This document shows, one piece after another, positions 34,261 to 43,028 of a DNA stretch of 64,000 bases. The notes under the pieces were generated by a model. It had not been told where the DNA came from and made no database searches. It saw nothing but the letters and a program-made list of their open reading frames with translations. The DNA comes from JADCGM01 sp943370355. GTDB taxonomy: Bacteria > Pseudomonadota > Alphaproteobacteria > Sphingomonadales > Sphingomonadaceae. Each line of letters opens with the position of its first letter. Position 1 is the first letter of the stretch. The translations under genes were made by a program, and so were the position numbers. The stretch lies in NCBI GenBank assembly GCA_943370355.1, contig CALRQP020000005.1, positions 62,001 through 126,000 on the forward strand. Reading direction: 5' to 3'.

Positions 34261-34602
34261 ATGACCTATGTGGTGACCGAGGCCTGCATCAAGTGCAAAT
34301 ATATGGACTGCGTCGAGGTCTGCCCCGTGGACTGTTTCTACGAGGGCGAGAATATGGTCGTCATCAACCCGAATGAGTGCATCGACTGCGGCGTCTGCGA
34401 ACCCGAATGCCCGGCCGAGGCGATCCTGCCCGACACCGAGAGCGGTCTCGAAAAGTGGCTCGAGCTCAACAACACCTATTCGACCCAGTGGCCGAACATC
34501 ACGGTGAAAGGCACCACGCCCGCCGATGCCGACGAGCACAAGGGCGAGGAGGGCAAGTTCGCCAAATATTTCTCGGCTGAGCCGGGCACCGACGGGCAGT
34601 AG
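34261..34602 (+). CDS. fdxA: Seven-iron ferredoxin FdxA
   Basis: A 113-residue ferredoxin with one [3Fe-4S] and one [4Fe-4S] cluster. N-terminal cysteines lie in CIKCKYMDCVEVCPVDC, and the second set in CIDCGVCEPECP, as in the Azotobacter FdI/alphaproteobacterial FdxA type. The C-terminal half is acidic, ending KFAKYFSAEPG. Length is typical. A low-potential electron carrier in the cytoplasm; the partner is unknown. Its 3' end is 4 bp from the convergent PepSY gene stop. Confidence 0.95.
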   Translation: MTYVVTEACIKCKYMDCVEVCPVDCFYEGENMVVINPNECIDCGVCEPECPAEAILPDTESGLEKWLELNNTYSTQWPNITVKGTTPADADEHKGEEGKFAKYFSAEPGTDGQ

Positions 34603-34605
34603 GCC

Positions 34606-35946
34606 TTAACCCGGATGGGCTGGGGCTCCGAGCCAGTCCGCGAGCCTCGGCGCGCGGGGCAGCACCAGCCGGTCGAACAGCCAGAGCGCGGCCAGCGACA
34701 GCGCCAGCAGCGGCAACAACGCGGCCAGCACGAACAGGATCGTGGCGACGCCGCCGATCCGTGCCGGCATCGCTGACCGGCGCGGCGCGCCGAGTTCGCC
34801 ATCCGGCCGCCGCCGTCGCCACTGGACGAATCCGGACACGGCCAGCACGATCAGCGCGACAGCGGTGATCACACCGACCAGCTGATTGATCCAGCCGAAC
34901 AGGGCGCCCTCGTGCCAGGCGATCCCGACATTGACGATGCGGTCGATGATGTGACGGTCGCCGAAGCTGGTGCGGGAGACTTCCGCACCGGTCGCCGGGT
35001 CGAACGAGATTGACCGGCCAAGGGTGCGGTTTTGCGCTTCGGACTTGATCGTCCACAGCTGCGATGTCTTGCCGCCGCGCTCGGCCGCGCCCGGCGGCTT
35101 GACCAGCGCCGGAAAGGCCAGCTGCTCGGCCTCCGCCCGGCGGACCAACTGAGGAAGTAGCGCCATCGCCGATGGCGGTGCGTGCCCCGCCATCATCATC
35201 TCAGCATGGTCATGCGCGGCATGTTCGGGACGCGCCGCGCCGACCTTCCAGTCCTGCGGCCCTTTCATCAGCCCGAATTCGGCCCGCACGGCCTTGAAGG
35301 CACCTCCCCAGGTTCCGGCCCAGGGCAGGCCGCTGGCCAGCATGACCAGCGCGAGGCCGGCGACCCAGAAGCCCGTCACCGCATGCAGGTCGCGCCACAT
35401 CGCCTGTTTGCCGCGACCGAGGCGCGGCCACACCACGCCTGCCAGCCCACCGCCGCGCGGCCACCAGAGGTAGAGGCCGCTCAGGATCATCACGATCGCC
35501 CAGCTCGCCGCCAGTTCGACGAGCTTGTCGCCGATCGGCCCGATCAGCAGCGAGCCGTGGATTTTGGCGATGACGACCGGAATACGCCGCTCGGGATCGA
35601 GGCTGCCGAGCACGCGGCCCTGCGGCGAGACGAACACGTCGCGCATCGTCTGGCCATCGGCGAGCGCCAGATGCAGCATCGGCGCGTCGCTGGGCCGCTC
35701 GGGCAGCCGGTAGCTGTCGAGCCGCGCTCCCGGAAAAGCGGCCAATGCCGCGTTGAGCTGCACGCCCGGGGACACCGCACCGGCGATGGGCAGGGCCTGG
35801 AACGCCCGTTCCTCCCACCGGTCGATCTGCGGCTTGAACAGATAGATCGCGCCGGTCAGCGACAGCAGCAGCACGAACGGCATGACGAACAGCCCGGCAT
35901 AGAAATGCCAGCGCCAGATCGTGCGATGGAGACTGGTACGGTCCAT
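34606..35946 (-). CDS. PepSY-associated TM protein (siderophore/metal reductase-like)
   Basis: A 446-residue protein with four main membrane helices (about residues 15-40, 140-165, 195-220 and 335-360, plus a hydrophobic C-terminal stretch). Two PepSY-type periplasmic segments lie between them. The first helix is preceded by HRTIWRWHFYAGLFVMPF, a hallmark of the PepSY_TM family, several members of which are thought to reduce ferric or cupric complexes. It lies 3 bp downstream of a TonB-dependent receptor gene on the same strand, the usual arrangement for metal uptake. The metal is not established. Confidence 0.88.
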   Translation of the reverse strand: MDRTSLHRTIWRWHFYAGLFVMPFVLLLSLTGAIYLFKPQIDRWEERAFQALPIAGAVSPGVQLNAALAAFPGARLDSYRLPERPSDAPMLHLALADGQTMRDVFVSPQGRVLGSLDPERRIPVVIAKIHGSLLIGPIGDKLVELAASWAIVMILSGLYLWWPRGGGLAGVVWPRLGRGKQAMWRDLHAVTGFWVAGLALVMLASGLPWAGTWGGAFKAVRAEFGLMKGPQDWKVGAARPEHAAHDHAEMMMAGHAPPSAMALLPQLVRRAEAEQLAFPALVKPPGAAERGGKTSQLWTIKSEAQNRTLGRSISFDPATGAEVSRTSFGDRHIIDRIVNVGIAWHEGALFGWINQLVGVITAVALIVLAVSGFVQWRRRRPDGELGAPRRSAMPARIGGVATILFVLAALLPLLALSLAALWLFDRLVLPRAPRLADWLGAPAHPG

Positions 35947-35949
35947 CGC

Positions 35950-38241
35950 CTAGAGCTTCACATTCACTTGCGCCGTGACCGAGCGCTGCGGGAAAGGATG
36001 AAACAGGAAATATTTGTCGTTGTTGAGGTTATCGATTCCGACTGCGACATCGACGTGCTGGTTGACCCGATATGTCGCCCGCGCATCGACGACGAAATAT
36101 TTGTAGAAGCCCTGATAGGTCTGGCCGACGAAATCGGCGTTGTCGATCTGGCCATAGTTGCGGCTGGTGAAGCGCGCAGCTGTCGTGAGCGTGACGGCAT
36201 CGGTCGCCCGCCAGCTGAGCACTGCCGATCCCTTCCAGTGCGGCACGCTCGGCAGTAGCTTGCCGACCGAGGCGGGTACGCCCGGGTTCTTGGTTATGAC
36301 CGCATCGGCATAGGTCAGGCTGCCGGTCACATCGATCCCGGGCAGGATATCGCGCCGTTCGACCGCGAGCTCCGCGCCGCGGGCGCGGGTCTGCGGAATG
36401 TTCTGGACGAAGTTCACGGACGTCCCGCCCAGCAGGCCGGTCTGCGAGATCAGCGCGTCGCGGATCACCTCGTTGAACAGCGACACACGCACGCTGCCGT
36501 CGGCCGTGCGCCGTTCGACCGCCAGTTCGATCGACCGGGCGCGCTCCGGCCGCAGGTCCGGGTTCGGCGACGACAGGGTGCTGCCGGTGGTGATCGCCTG
36601 ATACAGTTCGCCGACCGTCGGGAAGCGGTAAGCCTGCCCTGTCGACAGCCGCACCGACCAGTCGGGTGCCGCAATCCATTCGACCGACGCTTTGGGCGAA
36701 AACCCATGCGCTGTGCGAGGCGGTTGCGCGAGGTTGAGCGCCGGCGTGGTCGAGAAATTGAACCCGTCAGAGGCGCGCCACCATTCGTAGCGCCCGCCAA
36801 GCGTCAGCGTCACGTTGGGGACGATTGTCACTGCATCCTGCACCCATAGCGCGCTGGTGCGCGTCCGGCCGCGTGATGCCTGATTCAGCGCGCCCTGCAG
36901 CGCAGCGGTCCAGTCTGTCGTGCTGTAGCGGTTGGAGTTGATCCGGTACCGGTCCCAGTGACCGCCAAAGCTCAGCAGATGAGCGTCGCCCTGGCCGAGC
37001 TTGAGGCTCGCCTTGGCATCGACGGTGCGCCAGCCGGTGCCGTCGAGCCGCACCACATTGCCCGCCCCGCCGGTGAAGGCGGCCGGCAGTGCGCCGGTCG
37101 GGCTGCGCTGGATGTCCGTGGCGAATTCATAGCTGGTGCCGATGACCTGCCAGGCCAGCGGCCCGCTCGCACCGTCGAACGACAGCGCGTGCGACCAGTG
37201 GCGCGCGTCCTTGGCATAGACGCCGTTCGAAAAGCTGCTCGCCCCGATAGTGTAACTGTAGCCGCCGAGGTTGACCGATCCGGTGTAGACCGGCAGCCCG
37301 GTCGCGCTGTTGGTCAGATAGGTCTCCGCAGTCGCGCTGCTGTCGTCGGTCCACAGCGCCCCGACATAGGTCAGGCGTACGGAGTCGGACACATCGAGCT
37401 TTGCCTTAAGCTTGTAGATGTCCTGGCTATGGTGATCGATATCGCCCGCGCCAATGTTGCGGATCGCCGCGCCGGTGCGGTTGCGGCCGTCGAAGCCCCC
37501 CGATGCCGCAGTACCGCTGCTGGAAGGTGCCGCCGGGCGCGTAGCCGTCACGATCGCGACCGGCTGGCCCTTGCTGTCGGTGCGCGTCGCGCTGAAGAAC
37601 AGGCTCAGCGGGCCGAACCTGTCGCCGACCGATCCGGAATATTGGGTGCTCAAATAGGTGTCCTGGGTGCCATACAGCGAGAAATCCTGCACATTGACGA
37701 GCACGGTGCCGCGAGCCTCCAGCTTCTCGGGCATGCGCGTGGTGATGTTCACCACCGCCCCGATGCTGTTACCCGAATAGGCGGCGGCGAAGGGCCCGTA
37801 GAGCACATCGATCCGCGCAACCTCCTCGGGGGCGACGATATTCCAGCGCGGGCTGGCATTGCCGTTGTTGTTGCCGATCAGCGCCGAGAGCAGCACGCCG
37901 TCGGCATAGATCAGGCTGCGCGCGCTGGAGCCGAGTCCCGAGGTCCGTGTCGCGAGCGGCGCGAAATTGTCGCCGATATGCCGCTTCCGCACAACGAGGC
38001 TCGGCAGATATTTGACCGCATCCTCGATGTTGACCGCGTTGACGGTGGTCGCGATGCGCGCCGCGTCCAGCGTGACGCTCGTTGATGGCGCGTTTTCGAT
38101 GCTGGCGTTGCGGGGTTGCGCCGTGACGACAATCTCGCTGTCCGCGTACTCCTCAGCACGCGCCGGGAGTGCGAAAATGGCGGTGGAAGCGAGAAGCGAG
38201 ACGGTAAAAGCGCGGCGCAGGCGCGCGCGGAAAACAGGCAT
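35950..38241 (-). CDS. TonB-dependent outer-membrane receptor
   Basis: A 763-residue receptor. It has a signal peptide (AFTVSLLASTAIFALPARA), a TonB box-like EIVVTA (residues 35-40), a plug domain with SLIYADGVLLSAL and IDVLYGPFAAAYSGNSIGAVVNI, and a beta-barrel ending in RSVTAQVNVKL. The usual terminal aromatic residue is replaced by Leu. Downstream lie the PepSY_TM protein and upstream a DUF2946 protein, a trio commonly linked to copper or iron complexes; the ligand is inferred only in those terms. No clear Fur box was seen in the 57-bp gap upstream. Confidence 0.95.
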   Translation of the reverse strand: MPVFRARLRRAFTVSLLASTAIFALPARAEEYADSEIVVTAQPRNASIENAPSTSVTLDAARIATTVNAVNIEDAVKYLPSLVVRKRHIGDNFAPLATRTSGLGSSARSLIYADGVLLSALIGNNNGNASPRWNIVAPEEVARIDVLYGPFAAAYSGNSIGAVVNITTRMPEKLEARGTVLVNVQDFSLYGTQDTYLSTQYSGSVGDRFGPLSLFFSATRTDSKGQPVAIVTATRPAAPSSSGTAASGGFDGRNRTGAAIRNIGAGDIDHHSQDIYKLKAKLDVSDSVRLTYVGALWTDDSSATAETYLTNSATGLPVYTGSVNLGGYSYTIGASSFSNGVYAKDARHWSHALSFDGASGPLAWQVIGTSYEFATDIQRSPTGALPAAFTGGAGNVVRLDGTGWRTVDAKASLKLGQGDAHLLSFGGHWDRYRINSNRYSTTDWTAALQGALNQASRGRTRTSALWVQDAVTIVPNVTLTLGGRYEWWRASDGFNFSTTPALNLAQPPRTAHGFSPKASVEWIAAPDWSVRLSTGQAYRFPTVGELYQAITTGSTLSSPNPDLRPERARSIELAVERRTADGSVRVSLFNEVIRDALISQTGLLGGTSVNFVQNIPQTRARGAELAVERRDILPGIDVTGSLTYADAVITKNPGVPASVGKLLPSVPHWKGSAVLSWRATDAVTLTTAARFTSRNYGQIDNADFVGQTYQGFYKYFVVDARATYRVNQHVDVAVGIDNLNNDKYFLFHPFPQRSVTAQVNVKL

Positions 38242-38298
38242 GGGTGATCCATTCGACTGACAGGCTGGCGACCGGACGTGCGGGTCCGGCAGGTGGCG

Positions 38299-38682
38299 TC
38301 AGGCGAGGAGGGGCGGGCCGGTCTTGGGCGGCGGCGGGGCCGCGAGGCCGAGGCCGGGGCGCATCGCGGACCCCGAGGGCTGATCGATCGCCGCAAAGGC
38401 GATCGGGTCCGTTGCGACCGTCGAGGTATCGGGCGTCGCCAGCGCCTGCGTCGCCGACGCAAACGCGCAGTGATCAGAACTGTCGGGCTTGGCCGGCGCA
38501 TGCTCGCCCGGCATCGGGAGCTTGAGTATGCCGTCGCCCGTGCAGATCACCATCGTCGGCAATCCGCCGCCCTGCGTTGACGACAGCATGAAGCCCGACG
38601 GCACCACGACGCGCACGGCGAGCGCCAGCGCGGTCAGCACGACAGCGAAGCGCGCGAAAGCGGAGGGCAGGCGGCGGGTCAC
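38299..38682 (-). CDS. DUF2946-like exported protein
   Basis: A 127-residue protein with an N-terminal membrane or signal segment (FARFAVVLTALALAVRVVVPSGFML). A conserved MVICTGDG segment, an SDHCAFA motif with a His/Cys pair, and a Pro-rich end (APPPPKTGPPLLA) follow. These are features of the DUF2946 family, which is often found beside TonB receptors and proposed to handle copper. Cys and His are the only obvious metal ligands. It precedes the TonB receptor by 57 bp on the same strand. Confidence 0.75.
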   Translation of the reverse strand: MTRRLPSAFARFAVVLTALALAVRVVVPSGFMLSSTQGGGLPTMVICTGDGILKLPMPGEHAPAKPDSSDHCAFASATQALATPDTSTVATDPIAFAAIDQPSGSAMRPGLGLAAPPPPKTGPPLLA

Positions 38683-38694
38683 GGCCCGCGCGCT

Positions 38695-40095
38695 TTACGG
38701 TTTGGCGGGCAGGGCGTCCAGCACCGCTTTCGCGAAGCGCGCATCGTCGAACGGTGGCTTGCCTGCCGCGTCGAAGCCGCGCCGCACGATGACCACACTC
38801 CGCGATGGCACGATGACGACCGACTGACCACGATTGCCGACCATCGCATAGGCGTCGAGGGGCAGTCCGGCGACGCCGCCATAGGTCCAGAAGAAGGCGC
38901 CATAGCCGCGCGTCGTGCCGGGCTTGGCGCCTTGCGGTTGCGCCGGTGCGGGCGTCGCGACAAACGCCGACCAGCCTTCGGGCAGCAGCTGCAGATCGCC
39001 CCATTTGCCGTCGGCGAGATAGAGCAGGCCGAGACGCCCGAGGTCGCGCGCCGTCGTCCAGACCTGGCTCGACAGCACATAATTGCCGCGCCAGTCGGTT
39101 TCCGGCGTGGTCCGCGTCATGCCGATGCGCCAGAACAGTTCGGAAAACGGGAATTCGAGGCTCTTTCGCCCGCCGCCCGTCGCCCAGCGCAGCGCGCGCG
39201 CCGCGAGCAGCGTATCGTTGTTGGCATAGTTGAACCGCGTGCCCGGCGCGGCTTCGATCGGGGCGACTGCGGCCGTCTCCTCGACGCTCGCGCCGCCGAT
39301 ATAGAGTGCGTCGGTGCGGTTGCCGGGGCCGTCGGTCCACAGCCCGCTCGACATATGCATGAGCTGGGTCAGCGTGATGTCGGCGCGCGGGTCGCCGATC
39401 GTCTGCCACTCGGGGATCGGCGCGGGGGCATTGAGGTCGAGCAGGTGCATCTGCACCGCGCGTCCGATCAGCGTCCCTGTAATGCTCTTCGCCACCGACC
39501 AGGTGCGCTGCGGCACGTGCGGTCCATAGCCGTCGCGGTAGCGCTCGCCGGCGATGCGGCCGTCAGCGATGACGACGACGCCGGTTGTCTCGGTCCCCGC
39601 CCCGAAGCTCGCATGGTCGAACGCGGTGCCGAGCACGGCGTCGAGTTTCGCCTGCACGGGTTTCGGGAGTTTCGCCACCGCGCCCGCCTCGCCGAGCGGC
39701 CAGGGCTGTGCATCGAGGTCGGGCGCGATGATGCTGTCCAGCCGCGGCAGGTCGGCGGCGTTGCTCGCCGGCGCGCCGACCGGCAGCTGGGTACAGCCGA
39801 GGCGCGGCCGCCAGGCCGCGACGCGCGGCGGCAGTTTCGCGTCGAACGGCACGCTGACCGTCATCGCCGCCCGGTCCACCGTCGCCGTTAACGTCGGCAC
39901 GATCGCCGCATATTCGGGATAGATGCCGGTCAGGTCGTCTGCCGCCACCTGCGCCTCAGTCTGCCCCGCCGTGAAGATCCCGCTGCACAGGAAGGCTGCC
40001 TTGTAGCCGGCCGCAAGCGCGCGGGTATGCGCATCGGGCTCGGCCTGCGCGGCAGCGGCGAGGGAAAGGGCGGCGAGGGCGGCAATCATTTTCAT
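38695..40095 (-). CDS. Exported serine hydrolase, class C beta-lactamase fold
   Basis: A 466-residue protein with a signal peptide (MKMIAALAALSLAAAAQA) and an unusual 130-residue N-terminal part before the beta-lactamase-like domain. Active-site motifs: SVAK with Ser200 and Lys203, YAN as the YxN motif (in RFNYANNDTLLAAR), and an HGG-equivalent not clearly seen. The C-terminal region has GYGAFFWTYGG. It is a different subfamily from the hydrolase at 8.3 kb. Substrate unknown. It ends 12 bp before the DUF2946 gene. Confidence 0.88.
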   Translation of the reverse strand: MKMIAALAALSLAAAAQAEPDAHTRALAAGYKAAFLCSGIFTAGQTEAQVAADDLTGIYPEYAAIVPTLTATVDRAAMTVSVPFDAKLPPRVAAWRPRLGCTQLPVGAPASNAADLPRLDSIIAPDLDAQPWPLGEAGAVAKLPKPVQAKLDAVLGTAFDHASFGAGTETTGVVVIADGRIAGERYRDGYGPHVPQRTWSVAKSITGTLIGRAVQMHLLDLNAPAPIPEWQTIGDPRADITLTQLMHMSSGLWTDGPGNRTDALYIGGASVEETAAVAPIEAAPGTRFNYANNDTLLAARALRWATGGGRKSLEFPFSELFWRIGMTRTTPETDWRGNYVLSSQVWTTARDLGRLGLLYLADGKWGDLQLLPEGWSAFVATPAPAQPQGAKPGTTRGYGAFFWTYGGVAGLPLDAYAMVGNRGQSVVIVPSRSVVIVRRGFDAAGKPPFDDARFAKAVLDALPAKP

Positions 40096-40392
40096 GACTC
40101 CATCCTATCCGTAGGCCCTGAGCTTGTCGAAGGGTCTGCGGATGGGATCGCGACGGGCCATGCTGCGCCGCGTCAAGATGACCGTGGCGAATCCTTCACA
40201 TTTATGTTATGAACATCCTCGAACCCGCAGAAAAGGCGGGGGTTGACGATGGTTCGGTCCCGCTCGCGTCCTGCCAGAGTTGGATCGTCTGACCGGGATC
40301 GTTGTGCAGGACGTCCACCATTTCCGTCCAGTCCGCTTTTGCGGCGCGGGCAGCTTTTGCTCCGGGCGGCACTAACAAGGAAGAAACCAGCT
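40096..40392. other. 297-bp divergent intergenic region
   Basis: Separates the serine hydrolase (minus) from carD (plus) and must hold both promoters. A dispersed-repeat motif lies at 40116-40134. A small hairpin, CCCGC-AGAAAAG-GCGGG, lies around 40230-40247. AAGGAAG precedes the carD ATG. No convincing -35/-10 pair was assigned, and no gene was recognised. Confidence 0.5.
40116..40134. repeat. Dispersed CCCTGAGCTTGTCGAAGGG repeat motif
   Basis: This imperfectly palindromic 19-mer is one I recognise as a recurrent intergenic motif in sphingomonads and several gammaproteobacteria. It occurs once here, 21 bases upstream of the serine hydrolase start. Confidence 0.6.
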
Positions 40393-40893
40393 ATGACAGC
40401 ACAGAGCCTCAGCTTCGTCGTCGGCGATCATGTCGTTTATCCCAAGCACGGTGTTGGCCGTGTGACCGAGGTGCAAAGCTCGGAAATCGCCGGGATGCCG
40501 CTGGAACTCTATGTCCTGCGCTTCGAGAAGGAGCGCATGACGCTCCGCGTCCCGACCAACAAGGCCGAGAGCGTCGGCATGCGCAAACTGTCGTCGAATG
40601 CGACGCTGCAGGAGGCTCTGACCACGCTCAAGGGCAAGCCGCGCATCAAGCGCACGATGTGGTCGCGCCGCGCGCAGGAATATGAAGCGAAGATCAATTC
40701 GGGCGACCTCGTGTCGATCGCCGAAGTCGTCCGCGACCTCCACCGCGCCGAGGATCAGCCCGAGCAGAGCTACTCCGAGCGGCAGATCTACGAAGCCGCC
40801 GTCAGCCGCCTGGCGCGCGAACTGGCCGCGATGGAGAATATCGACGAGCCGGCAGCTCAGGCGAAGATCGAGAGCGTGCTAAAGGCAGCGTAA
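40393..40893 (+). CDS. CarD/CdnL family RNA polymerase-binding regulator
   Basis: A 166-residue protein of the CarD_CdnL_TRCF family, which binds the RNA polymerase beta subunit and stabilises open promoter complexes. The N-terminal Tudor-like domain is FVVGDHVVYPKHGVGRVTEVQ to LRVPTNKAESVGMRKLSS (residues 8-75). The C-terminal helical domain has MWSRRAQEYEAKINSGDLVSIAEVVRDL. The start at 40393 has AAGGAAG eight or nine bases upstream; an in-frame upstream ATG adds 50 unrelated residues. A clear terminator follows. Confidence 0.94.
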   Translation: MTAQSLSFVVGDHVVYPKHGVGRVTEVQSSEIAGMPLELYVLRFEKERMTLRVPTNKAESVGMRKLSSNATLQEALTTLKGKPRIKRTMWSRRAQEYEAKINSGDLVSIAEVVRDLHRAEDQPEQSYSERQIYEAAVSRLARELAAMENIDEPAAQAKIESVLKAA

Positions 40894-40916
40894 GCGCTTT
40901 AGCAGAGCCAAGAAAT

Positions 40917-40952
40917 AAACCCCGCCCGGCCAACCGGGCGGGGTTTTTCTTT
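40917..40952 (+). terminator. Rho-independent terminator after carD
   Basis: A 12-bp stem (AACCCCGCCCGG and complement) with a CCAA loop, immediately followed by TTTTTCTTT. The strongest intrinsic terminator in the window. Confidence 0.95.
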
Positions 40953-41001
40953 ACGCGGAGTGCGATAATCTGTCTCCGAATTTGCGGAGTGGGGGATCGG
41001 G

Positions 41002-42918
41002 ATGCGTTGGATTTTGGCTGCCACTTTGCTGGCATCGTCGGCATTTGCAGGCGAAGTCGCGCCGCCGCCCAGATATCCCGCCGAAGCCTTTGGTGAGTTA
41101 CCGCTCATCGAGGATGGCGAATTGTCGCCCGATGGGACGATGATCGCGGCCAAGATATCGGTGGCGGGTACGCAGCGGCTGCTCATCCGATCGCTGGTCG
41201 ACGCTGCGGCGAAGCCGGTCCTGATGGGTCTTGGTACGCTCGATATGAGCTGGTTCTCTTGGGCAAATAACGACCGGCTGTTGGTGAGCATTGCCACAAC
41301 GGATCATATCGAGGGTGATCCGATTCGCATCACGCGCCTTCTTTCGGTGCCCAGGCAGGGCGGCGAGCCCCTCAAGCTTGACTGGGAATCCGGTGCGCAG
41401 ATTGGCGACGATGTCATTTGGCGGCCACGCGGCGGCGGGCCCAATATTCTGCTTTCGACCCGGACAACGATTTACTCGAATCTGGAGGGGTTCTGGCCCC
41501 GCGTCGATCAGGTCGATGTCGCAACTGGAAAGATCAAACATGTTCTGAGGCCGCGCGACGGCATCAACTATTGGTTTGCGGATACGGGCGGGACGGTCCG
41601 CTTTGGCATTGGCTACAATCAAGGCCAGAACCGCGCATCATTGATCTATCGCGGCTCTGACGGGGATTCGTTCCGCACGCTGGACCGCGCCAACTTCGGC
41701 AAGGGCGAGACGCTGCTGTCTCCTGTGGCCTTCCACACCGACCCGAACCGGATCATCGTCAGCAGCAGTCACGAAGGGCGTGACGGCTATTATGACTATG
41801 ATGTCCAGAAGGGTGAATTCGGCAAGGCGCTCTTTCTGAACGACCGCTATGATGCGGGAGGGTTCGTCCTGTCGCTGGACGGGCTTTCGATCGCGGGCGT
41901 GAGCTATATCGACGATCGGCCACGTGTCGAATGGTTCGATCCGGAGATGAAACAGCTGCAGGCCGATCTCGATAAGTCGGTTCCTGGCCGGGTGGCCAAT
42001 ATCGTCAGCAAGAGCGCGGACTGGAACCGTCTCCTCGTCACCGTCAGCAGTCCGACCGCACCGCCCAGCTGGTGGCTCATGGACCGCGCGACGGGCAGGA
42101 TGAACCGGATAGCCTATTCGCAGCCCGCGTTGACTGGGGCCACGCTCGCCCCCATGACAGCCGTCACCTACAAAGCGAGGGACGGGCTGGACATCCCTGC
42201 CTATCTGACGCTGCCGGTTGGCCGCCCGCCGAAGAATTTGCCGCTGATCGTCCTGCCGCACGGTGGTCCGTGGGTCCGCGATTCGCTCGACTATGATCAT
42301 TGGGTGCAGTTTCTCGCCAATCGCGGCTATGCCGTGCTCCAGCCGAATTATCGCGGTTCGTCGGGCTATGGCACCGCCTTCAGCGACAAGGGCGATGGCC
42401 AGTGGGGCCTCGCGATGCAGGACGATGTGACCGACGGCGTCAAATGGGCCGTCGCGCAAGGGACAGTCGATCCCAAGCGCGTGTGCATCATGGGTGGCTC
42501 CTACGGCGGTTATGCCGCGCTGCAGGGCGTCGTCCGCGATCCCGACCTGTATCGCTGCGCGATCTCGTTTGCGGGCGTGTCCGATCTCGCCATGCAGACG
42601 CGCTATTACGGAAACTTCCTGTACGGCGCCAAATATCGAGGCGACGTGAAACGCGCCGCGGTTGATTTTGACGCGGTGTCACCTGCCAAACATGCAGCGG
42701 AGACTAAGGCGCCCGTCCTGCTCGTCCACGGCAAGAATGATCTGACGGTGCCCTATGAGCAATCGACGAAAATGTACAAGGCGCTGATCGCCAGCGGGAA
42801 AACGGTGGAGTTCATTACCCAGCCTCTGGGCGATCATCACCTCAGCCGCCAGGCCGACCGGATCGAACTTCTGCAGCGTGTCGAGGCCTTTTTGGCTCGC
42901 TACAACCCCGCCAGCTAA
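41002..42918 (+). CDS. Exported S9 family prolyl oligopeptidase-like peptidase
   Basis: A 638-residue serine peptidase with a short signal peptide (MRWILAATLLASSAFAGEVA). A seven-bladed propeller-type region of about 360 residues follows. The C-terminal alpha/beta-hydrolase has the nucleophile Ser500 in GGSYGG, the Asp in HGKNDLTVPYE and the His in GDHHLSRQ. These are the features of acylaminoacyl-peptidase/DPP-like S9 enzymes, abundant in sphingomonads. Probably periplasmic peptide degradation. Its stop lies just before the GTTAAC-rich promoter of ctrA. Confidence 0.93.
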   Translation: MRWILAATLLASSAFAGEVAPPPRYPAEAFGELPLIEDGELSPDGTMIAAKISVAGTQRLLIRSLVDAAAKPVLMGLGTLDMSWFSWANNDRLLVSIATTDHIEGDPIRITRLLSVPRQGGEPLKLDWESGAQIGDDVIWRPRGGGPNILLSTRTTIYSNLEGFWPRVDQVDVATGKIKHVLRPRDGINYWFADTGGTVRFGIGYNQGQNRASLIYRGSDGDSFRTLDRANFGKGETLLSPVAFHTDPNRIIVSSSHEGRDGYYDYDVQKGEFGKALFLNDRYDAGGFVLSLDGLSIAGVSYIDDRPRVEWFDPEMKQLQADLDKSVPGRVANIVSKSADWNRLLVTVSSPTAPPSWWLMDRATGRMNRIAYSQPALTGATLAPMTAVTYKARDGLDIPAYLTLPVGRPPKNLPLIVLPHGGPWVRDSLDYDHWVQFLANRGYAVLQPNYRGSSGYGTAFSDKGDGQWGLAMQDDVTDGVKWAVAQGTVDPKRVCIMGGSYGGYAALQGVVRDPDLYRCAISFAGVSDLAMQTRYYGNFLYGAKYRGDVKRAAVDFDAVSPAKHAAETKAPVLLVHGKNDLTVPYEQSTKMYKALIASGKTVEFITQPLGDHHLSRQADRIELLQRVEAFLARYNPAS

Positions 42919-43028
42919 TCGTTAACGACCTTTACAGTCTGTTAACCTTTGTCAACGTAAACGGAGAGGGTTAACGGTTTGCGGCGTCTGCCGTTACCGG
43001 TGGGACGAACGGGGTGAGGGGTAGGACC
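42919..43028 (+). promoter_or_regulatory. ctrA promoter with phased GTTAAC (CtrA half-site-like) boxes
   Basis: Three exact GTTAAC palindromes occur at 42921-42926, 42941-42946 and 42970-42975. A one-mismatch copy, GTCAAC, lies at 42951-42956 and GTAAAC at 42957-42962. Spacings of 20, 10 and 19 bases put them near one face of the helix. CtrA recognises TTAA half sites (TTAA-N7-TTAA); no perfect N7 pair is present, so binding is inferred. The cluster is unusual in such GC-rich DNA. Confidence 0.55.
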
